The notes under the pieces: model-generated | Seen by the model: the letters and a program-made list of their open reading frames with translations, nothing else | Told to the model about the DNA's origin: nothing | Databases searched by the model: none | Translations under genes and position numbers: made by a program | In this document: positions 55,565 through 63,244 of the stretch, piece after piece | Numbering within the stretch: the stretch's first letter is position 1 | Layout of the letters: every line of letters starts with the position of its first letter | DNA from: Paulinella micropora | Taxonomy: Eukaryota; Cercozoa; Imbricatea; Euglyphida | Direction: 5' to 3' | Length of the DNA stretch: 63,244 nt | Assembly (NCBI GenBank): GCA_009731375.1 | Contig: BJOX01000271.1 | Location: 673,475 to 736,718 of the forward strand

Positions 55565-57000
55565 GCTTTCAATCAATTCACTAATTTAATCAATATATCA
55601 ATTAATCTAATATATGATTTTGTCTGGCTATCTACCTACTTTTCTTCTTTATCTATCTACTCTATCTTCCCAACCTGTCTAAATATCTATCTAAAAATCT
55701 ATCTATTCTATCTAATATAATCATTTCTTATCATATCTTGTCTAAATATCTATCTGAACATCTATCTAATCTATCTAATATAATCATATCTTATCTAAGC
55801 TTATCTTATCCTATCTTATCCTATCTTACCTATCTCCTAATGTCTATTATTATCTATGTGTATATATATAACATAACTGGATCAGGCCGTGCCTGGCGTT
55901 ATTCAAGTATACTAGTATCTGGTGGTAAGCTTAGTTATTATATAATTACCAGGTAATAAATGTTATTACGTTCATGATTATTGAGGCGGTTGCCTCCTCT
56001 GGGTTTGGATGGGAGAGCGGGTCGAGTGCGAATCATTCCTTCTTACATCTTCTATTCTGAGGTTTCGTCTCTACAAACTTGAAAAGCAAGCATTTCCTCT
56101 TACGCTTCCCTCTCATAAGTAGCTACGAGTGGCAAGTATGTTCGAATTATATACCATAAAAGTTATTAGGACATGCATCTCAGTACTGTTCTTGCACAGA
56201 GCTTTGAGCAACTCAGCATGCTCGGAGGCCTTTACCGACTCCTTTCAGAGTCCACCGGTACTGTCTCGCTACTACAGTAACCAAAGTAAGGGAAGGCAGT
56301 TTAATAAAGAGATTTCTGACAACTACAGTACGACACAAGTCACAAAAGTAAGACAGTTGTAACGGAACCAAGGTAGAGGTAAATATAATGACTGTCTCCT
56401 AGTTACTCAGCCGACTACTTATCTAGAAATTTCTACTAAGACTAATTAAGTTAATACTGCCACTAGTGTGGCAAAATATAGTTTCCGATGAATCATTAAA
56501 TAATTAGGTTGAATTTGTACTATCCGTCCTTATGACAAATCAAGTTGAACTACCATCAGGAATAACGTGACGCTCCCCCTTAGTTATTTGTCATAACTAT
56601 CTCACTATACTCAGTCCAGTCTAAAATGGTAAAAAAATTCAAGCGCTTCCCGTAAGGGTATCAAAAAGTCCAATATATATATAATATATGTGTATGTATC
56701 ATGATATATATATATATACTAGTAGTAGTATATATCATCCAAATGCAGTGCAGTAAAATTTAGTGAATATAAGAGAAAGAAAGAGGTGAAAGTCCGTCCG
56801 AAGCTTTTACATGAACTTGAAAATAAAATTCTCCCTCGTCCCCCTGCCCTCGGCCGCCGGAAAAGTCTGGGCGGGGTGATCCTCTTCTAGTCATATGCTC
56901 TACTTCAGCTGTACTACGTGACAACGTTCGAATCCAAATTCTCAGGAAACGATTGAGAATGTTGAGATTGCAGTAGAGGGAACTACTAAGGAAAAGAGAC

Positions 57001-57032
<32 letters not shown>

Positions 57033-57409
57033 GAGAGAGAGAGAGGTGAGGGGGAGACGATATTTGAAGGCTGATGAAGTTGGTGACGAAAACGATCCCC
57101 CCACTTCTTCCCTGAAGTTCTTTTCTCCCTCTGAGTCATCTCTACAACGCTCAAACTCCAAGAAAGAGATGAGTAAGAGCGCGGAGGATGGAGCAGGGGG
57201 GGAGATCTAGACAAGAAAGAAGGATAATGGAGTAGTACGTCCCCCATTACCACGCCTTGCATCCAGTGATTCAAGCCAATGTTTGGAGAGAGAGTTAGAA
57301 AGAGACTGAGGATCAGGAATGACCCTTCAGTTGCATGGCGGTGGCATGAGGGGAAGATGGCGATTGTTGGGGGAAATGCGGAGGTCCTTCTGTTGAGGAG
57401 ATAAAGAGA

Positions 57410-58198
57410 TTGATAGGAGCGTTAGCAGAGGGTGCAAAGGAGCTAGAGGTTAGGGATTCTCTCATCACTGGGAAGGATGGACAAGTGAACGAATTCTATA
57501 TGGAACTTTACGCGGATATCCAGAGTTTCATCATCGATATCTCAATGGCCCATAAGTGGAAAGACTCCTTTGCTAGGGGATCAATTGCATCATTTCCTCA
57601 CCTCAGAACCCAATTGTCAGAGTACAGGGAATACTTGCAACGCGAAGGTCTAGAAGAAGAAAATGACCACAACATACCATCTTCAAGACTCAGTATCTCT
57701 TCTAACGCCACTTCAAACACCTCACTCTCATCACCTGAAAAAGATTGTGTCGTGATGATGCATGAGAAAGAGGAAGATGAGAAAGAGATGCTTGAAAGGA
57801 GTGTGGCGGGGATGGTTTGGGTAGATGATAGTGTGGCTAGCGAGTCTCAATCACCCCATAAGGACATATTCGTTAGGATGAAACACAATCCTCAAAGGTT
57901 CAAAATTGCCAAAGGTAGTATCAAAACCGAGTACAAGGGAAAGGTTTTGATGCAACTCACGTTACTTTCGGGGACAAACGGGGAGCCGATCCAAGTATAC
58001 GATTTGCACACCACATACAACCCCCATCTGAACTACGGGCTAGTAGCTACATCAGTTTGGTTGAAGCGCGGACTCGCAGTTGTCCATCAGAATAACCAAG
58101 TGATTGTGTTGAAATCCCCAGTCCACATCAAAGAAGATCAGATTGTAGCGAGGGGCAGGTCCCTCCCTAACAACCAGTGTTCGTTTTCGATCCTCTAG
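57410..58198 (+). pseudogene. Copia gag/protease-like ORF, copy 2
   Basis: Same length as copy 1, with two amino-acid differences (DDSVASES against DDSMASKS). Confidence 0.5.
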
Positions 58199-58640
58199 AT
58201 CCCAGCAAGAGATATGAACCGGTATCGTTGGAAAAGCAGAACGTGAAAGTAGATGGTGGTGAGGCATCACCGTCTACTATCTCGTTCTGACTTCCACCCC
58301 GCCATCCTGCCCAATCAACAGCCCTTCCCGTTTATAACGATGTATACTGTAATGGTATCCCATGTGTATGTGGATGGAGATGTCAAGAAGATAAATCGTA
58401 TGTTCCGTTTTCTTACGAGACGAACACGGAGAAGTGAGAACAGAGTTCTCAAAGTTTAGCTTGTTGTCTGATTATGCCCGGTGATACATGCATACACACT
58501 TCTCGGACTCAAGAACATGATGTTGATTGTGATATGTCAAAAGCATTAACCTGTAGTCAGGCCCACACATAGTGAACACATTCACGCCACTGTTTTCCAT
58601 CACAATGCCATGTGTAAACATACTCTGAGGAGTCAAAGCA

Positions 58641-59171
58641 ATGGAGAGAATGGCGCATTATATGGGGGTAAAGATCGTAGGGGCAGGGTGGCGAGAGAGA
58701 ATCATGAAGTGCGAATATTTCTTAAGGAATAAGATAAAGAGAGCACCGCACTTTCACAAGAACCATCATATAGTAGAACGGCACCCAGGCGTACATATTT
58801 CTATTGACACCCAGGGGTGGTCGAACACTATATCATGGGACGGTAAACGATATAAATTTACGGTCAAAAGTCTCGGTTCTAGTTTTGAACTTGACTATTA
58901 CCTGCGTCATAAGAATGAATTTTTCCTGTCTTTTCTTAAAGCAGTCACGCACTTCGAAAGACGCACAAATCGGAAGGTTAAATTTATTACTTGTGACCAG
59001 GAATATGGTCGTTACGAATGTTTTAAGGAGTGGGTTGATACCAACCAACCTATTTTAATTGAGGCTCCTACAGCCGAGAAACAGGCAGTCTCAAAGATAG
59101 AGAGGTCCCATCAAACCAATAGTGGTCCCGCGCGAGCCATGCTCAGCGACGCGGAACTTCCTCCGACTTTT
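58641..59171 (+). pseudogene. Copia integrase, copy 2
   Basis: Same protein as copy 1, with the D, D and E residues present and the same terminating TGA after PPTF. Confidence 0.75.
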
Positions 59172-59314
59172 TGACCAGAGATGGAGAAGAATGCCACCTA
59201 TATCAATAACTTGCTCCCGATACCTAAAGGGCCCTTTAAGGGTAAGTCCCCCTATGAAGTCATTCCCGTCGGAAACCTTACTTACATCACCTTCGCCCTA
59301 CCGGTTGCGCTGCT

Positions 59315-60301
59315 GTGATGAAGGTCAAGGCCCGACGAGGCAAAGGCGAAAGGGGAAAGAAAGTAGTCTTCTTAGGATATGAACGTAACACCGGATATTA
59401 TCGTGTCTATGATCCTAATGCACTGGTAATACACGGTAATGTTCGGGACGTTATGTTTGATGTGTGGAGGTTGGGTAAGCGGGAGGCTTCTAACAGCCTT
59501 AATGGAACAGCAGGTGGGGATATGTTTTCAGTCGAGTGGGAATCGACGAAACCACCTGCTGCTCCGGCGACTAAAAACCCTCCTTCCGAGAAGAAAGTTG
59601 GCTTCGAGGTACCAGAACCAAGCGATAGTTTATCTACCTCCTCTAACGTAGGTGTCCCTGACGTTTGTAACAGTACCTCGAATGCCCCCACTAATTCTAT
59701 GACACAATCCGTCGATCCTCACCATCATCACTCAGATGATGAAAATCATGATTTCAGTAATCTCCCCCGGCTTATCTCCCCTAGTCCGTCTTCCAGGAAC
59801 GTAGGTGGTATAGGTCAGGGGGAGAAGCATAAACCGGATTGTGTCAAGGTAGTGGGAAAGAGGGGGAGAAAATCTAAACTTAAGGTTGTCTTATCTGGGA
59901 AGGTAGTGCAAGTCCCGGCACGGGCGTTCGGAGAAGAGTGTGCTAAGACCACTTATGGGGATAAGTGGGATACTACTATGCGCAAGAGTGTTACTCTTGG
60001 ACCGTCTGCCCCAGTAACCCGAAAAACGAAACGATTCCCTGCTCACAACGTTAAGTTTGATGATGGAGTAACGGAGAAGATAATAGGCTCTGAAATTTTG
60101 AAGTACGAGGTTTCAGGGGGAGTAGCGTCGCCCCCAGCCCTCGTATTACATCCTCAGCAGGCTATTATTGAACCGGCACGCCCAGATCATAATGTCATTA
60201 GTGAACTCGGGCATGCCGAGGGGGAGAAAGTTAGGATAGCCGCTGAAAAGGGCAAGCATCCCCCGGGTGGAGATCCCATGAACAAGGAAATATTTCCCTA
60301 G
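59315..60301 (+). pseudogene. Copia integrase C-terminal region and linker, copy 2
   Basis: Identical in translation to the copy 1 frame at 53310-54296, with the same frameshift from the integrase frame. Confidence 0.65.
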
Positions 60302-60406
60302 AGAACATAATTCCCGGGAGAACCAGGAATAAACATGTCTCGGTCTGTGCGAAAGAAGAGAGGATAGATTATTGCCTGGTAGCTGAACAATTCCCGGAAT
60401 TTCCCG

Positions 60407-61569
60407 TTGTGCAAAAACCGAAGGATAGATACGGTCAAGCAGCAAGGTACGACCGATGAGTACCATAAAGCTAGGATTACTCTAAGGGTCCGAGACCTCC
60501 TGAAAGCAGGGTTGCAATACGACCCTAAACGCACATACTCACCCACTGTGCATCATCGCACTATCCTCCTCATCATTGCTTATGCTGCCTGCTTTGGAAT
60601 AGACTCCTCTGGCTCATAGACTTCACCACTGCCTACCTACATGCTAAGATGCCTTATGATATCTATGTCAAGCCTCCACCGGGTTTTGAGAGAGAGGGTT
60701 TTCTATGGCTTCTCAAGAAAGCCCTTTACGGTCATCCGGAAGCCGGAAGGTTATGGTACGACCTGATGTCAAAAGAGATGATCGAAAAGCAGGCTTTCAT
60801 CATGTTCTCTCTAGATCGGGCTTCCTTTGCACGGGAGTAACCCTTTGAGAACTCAGCTGCTTTCCATGTTGATGACGGACTTCATGCAGCAACCGAAGCC
60901 AATCAAATAGAGTTAGTAGATAGTCTGAAGACGCACGGTTTTAGATGTAAGAACTTAGGAAAAGCCACGGAGTTCAAAAACATTCAGATTGTACAATCTG
61001 AGAAAGGGATTTTATTGCACCAACGGAAATATGAACTAGTCATCCTAGGTGAATTAGATTATATGAAGGAAGTGCCAGCTAAGACCCCTTTTACTTCTGA
61101 GAACCCTGCACCCCTGAAAGTAGGACATCGCCTGCTCAAATATGACCTTAGATGCCTTATCAGCATGCTCATCTTCTTAGCTGTCCATACCCGCCCCCTC
61201 CTTATCTGTCCGTTAAGTTTAGCAGCAAAGCATCAAGTCCCATCCCCGGACATCCCTTATGCTATGGCTTATAGGATGTTTCTATAGCTGTTGACCCCCA
61301 GAGCACTGCTTTTCAAACGGAGTGATAAGAGGTTAGTAAAAATGCTGTCAGAGGGGTTTCGTGTCCCTAGGTTTCCCAGATCCTGGAGACCGGCGAAGGG
61401 TCCGTCCGCCGCTGAGAAGGCATTAGGCCTTTGTGCGTGCAAAGCTATGGAAACCAATGATTTCAGTGTTCCCGTGATAGCCAATATAGAGAAGATGATC
61501 AATGAACACCCTTTAGTAGGGTACATTGATTTAGATTTCGCTGGAGAGAAAGTTACGAGGGTGAAATGA
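60407..61569 (+). pseudogene. Copia reverse transcriptase and partial RNase H, copy 2
   Basis: Same frameshift near 60605, same in-frame TAA at 60838, same HVDD box and same truncation after YIDLDFAGEKVTR. Confidence 0.75.
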
Positions 61570-61573
61570 GCTT

Positions 61574-62706
61574 TCAATCAATTCACTAATTTAATCAATA
61601 TATCAATTAATCTAATATATGATTTTGTCTGGCTATCTACCTACTTTTCTTCTTTATCTATCTACTCTATCTTCCCAACCTGTCTAAATATCTATCTAAA
61701 AATCTATCTATTCTATCTAATATAATCATTTCTTATCATATCTTGTCTAAATATCTATCTGAACATCTATCTAATCTATCTAATATAATCATATCTTATC
61801 TAAGCTTATCTTATCCTATCTTATCCTATCTTACCTATCTCCTAATGTCTATTATTATCTATGTGTATATATATAACATAACTGGATCAGGCCGTGCCTG
61901 GCGTTATTCAAGTATACTAGTATCTGGTGGTAAGCTTAGTTATTATATAATTACCAGGTAATAAATGTTATTACGTTCATGATTATTGAGGCGGTTGCCT
62001 CCTCTGGGTTTGGATGGGAGAGCGGGTCGAGTGCGAATCATTCCTTCTTACATCTTCTATTCTGAGGTTTCGTCTCTACAAACTTGAAAAGCAAGCATTT
62101 CCTCTTACGCTTCCCTCTCATAAGTAGCTACGAGTGGCAAGTATGTTCGAATTATATACCATAAAAGTTATTAGGACATGCATCTCAGTACTGTTCTTGC
62201 ACAGAGCTTTGAGCAACTCAGCATGCTCGGAGGCCTTTACCGACTCCTTTCAGAGTCCACCGGTACTGTCTCGCTACTACAGTAACCAAAGTAAGGGAAG
62301 GCAGTTTAATAAAGAGATTTCTGACAACTACAGTACGACACAAGTCACAAAAGTAAGACAGTTGTAACGGAACCAAGGTAGAGGTAAATATAATGACTGT
62401 CTCCTAGTTACTCAGCCGACTACTTATCTAGAAATTTCTACTAAGACTAATTAAGTTAATACTGCCACTAGTGTGGCAAAATATAGTTTCCGATGAATCA
62501 TTAAATAATTAGGTTGAATTTGTACTATCCGTCCTTATGACAAATCAAGTTGAACTACCATCAGGAATAACGTGACGCTCCCCCTTAGTTATTTGTCATA
62601 ACTATCTCACTATACTCAGTCCAGTCTAAAATGGTAAAAAAATTCAAGCGCTTCCCGTAAGGGTATCAAAAAGTCCAATATATATATAATATATGTGTAT
62701 GTATCA

Positions 62707-62750
<44 letters not shown>

Positions 62751-63244
62751 TAGTAGTAGTATATATCATCCAAATGCAGTGCAGTAAAATTTAGTGAATA
62801 TAAGAGAAAGAAAGAGATGAAAGTCCGTCCGAAGCTTTTACATGAACTTGAAAATAAAATTCTCCCTCGTCCCCCTGCCCTCGGCCGCCGGAAAAGTCTG
62901 GGCGGGGTGATCCTCTTCTAGTCATATGCTCTACTTCAGCTGTACTACGTGACAACGTTCGAATCCAAATTCTCAGGAAACGATTGAGAATGTTGAGATT
63001 GCAGTAGAGGGAACTACTAAGGAAAAGAGACGAGAGAGAGAGAGAGAGGTGAGGGGGAGACGATATTTGAAGGCTGATGAAGTTGGTGACGAAAACGATC
63101 CCCCCACTTCTTCCCTGAAGTTTTTTTCTCCCTCTGAGTCATCTCTACAACGCTCAAACTCCAAGAAAGAGATGAGTAAGAGCGCGGAGGATGGAGCAGG
63201 GGGGGAGATCTAGACAAGAAAGAAGGATAATGGAGTAGTACGTC
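61574..63244 (+). mobile_element. Dead Copia-type unit, array copy 3 (cut by window end)
   Basis: Only the non-coding leader region of the unit is present. It differs from copies 1-2 by a longer (TA)n at about 62709-62748 and a shorter AG run at 63031-63048. The array continues beyond the window. Confidence 0.8.

Larger units (their letters stand above)
49584..55568 (+). mobile_element. Dead Copia-type LTR-retrotransposon unit, array copy 1
   Basis: 5985-bp unit bounded by the recurrence of TCAATCAATTCACTAATTTA at 49584, 55569 and 61574. It contains a non-coding leader of about 1.8 kb (LTR-like region and leader; borders not separable here), then gag/protease-like, integrase and reverse-transcriptase/RNase H frames in Copia order. 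The coding part is interrupted by stops and frameshifts and ends abruptly inside the RNase H domain (YIDLDFAGEKVTR), directly followed by the next unit. It begins 4 bp after the arsM stop codon. Confidence 0.82.
55569..61573 (+). mobile_element. Dead Copia-type unit, array copy 2
   Basis: 6005 bp, colinear with copy 1 and about 99% identical by eye. Its stops and frameshifts are at the same places. Equivalent parts: gag/protease-like 57410-58198, integrase 58641-59171, integrase C-terminus and linker 59315-60301, reverse transcriptase and RNase H start 60407-61569. Differences include a longer AG run (57003-57045, about 20 bp), two substitutions near 57833-57842 and two near 60907-60913. Confidence 0.82.

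Overview
This is an intron-rich eukaryotic nuclear window, probably from a microalga or related protist. It has long genes with GT-AG introns, tri-, tetra- and hexanucleotide arrays filling most introns, and an arsenosugar-type gene pair known mainly from cyanobacteria and algae. I cannot place the lineage more precisely. There are six 10-N gaps and eight longer ones (26-795 N). Nearly all lie in or next to homopolymers or simple repeats, so sequence around them is unreliable. All exon models below come from splice signals and from reading-frame continuity across joins, not from transcripts.

Region 1 (before 371 to 31194, plus strand) is one giant receptor gene whose 5' end lies outside the window. 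At least 32 exons can be read. In order they encode a partial PhnD-like substrate-binding domain, Cys-rich modules, two more PhnD-like domains in tandem, another Cys-rich module, a multi-pass membrane region (about seven helices), a basic juxtamembrane helix, ankyrin repeats, a Ser/Pro-rich linker, more ankyrin repeats and a complete protein kinase with an insertion of roughly 200 residues or more in its N-lobe. The design suggests a surface sensor for a small solute coupled to a cytosolic kinase.

Region 2 (32000-34422, minus strand) is a three-exon radical SAM gene of the ArsS type (447 aa), tail-to-tail with the receptor. A decayed LINE-like retroelement (about 34640-36290) and ACAT repeats follow.

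Region 3 (38034-49579, plus strand) is a 15-exon arsenite methyltransferase gene (ArsM type, 370 aa), divergent from arsS. The two products would methylate arsenite and then attach the adenosyl or ribosyl group on the route to arsenosugars. The gene is preceded by eight tandem copies of the sequence just upstream of its start codon. Seven of its 15 exons have degenerate partial copies ('echoes') in adjacent introns. This exon-echo structure and the promoter-proximal array are the most unusual signals here.

Region 4 (49584-63244) is a head-to-tail array of a dead Copia-type retroelement: two units of about 6.0 kb and part of a third, sharing the same frameshifts and stops. The array starts 4 bp after the arsM stop codon.
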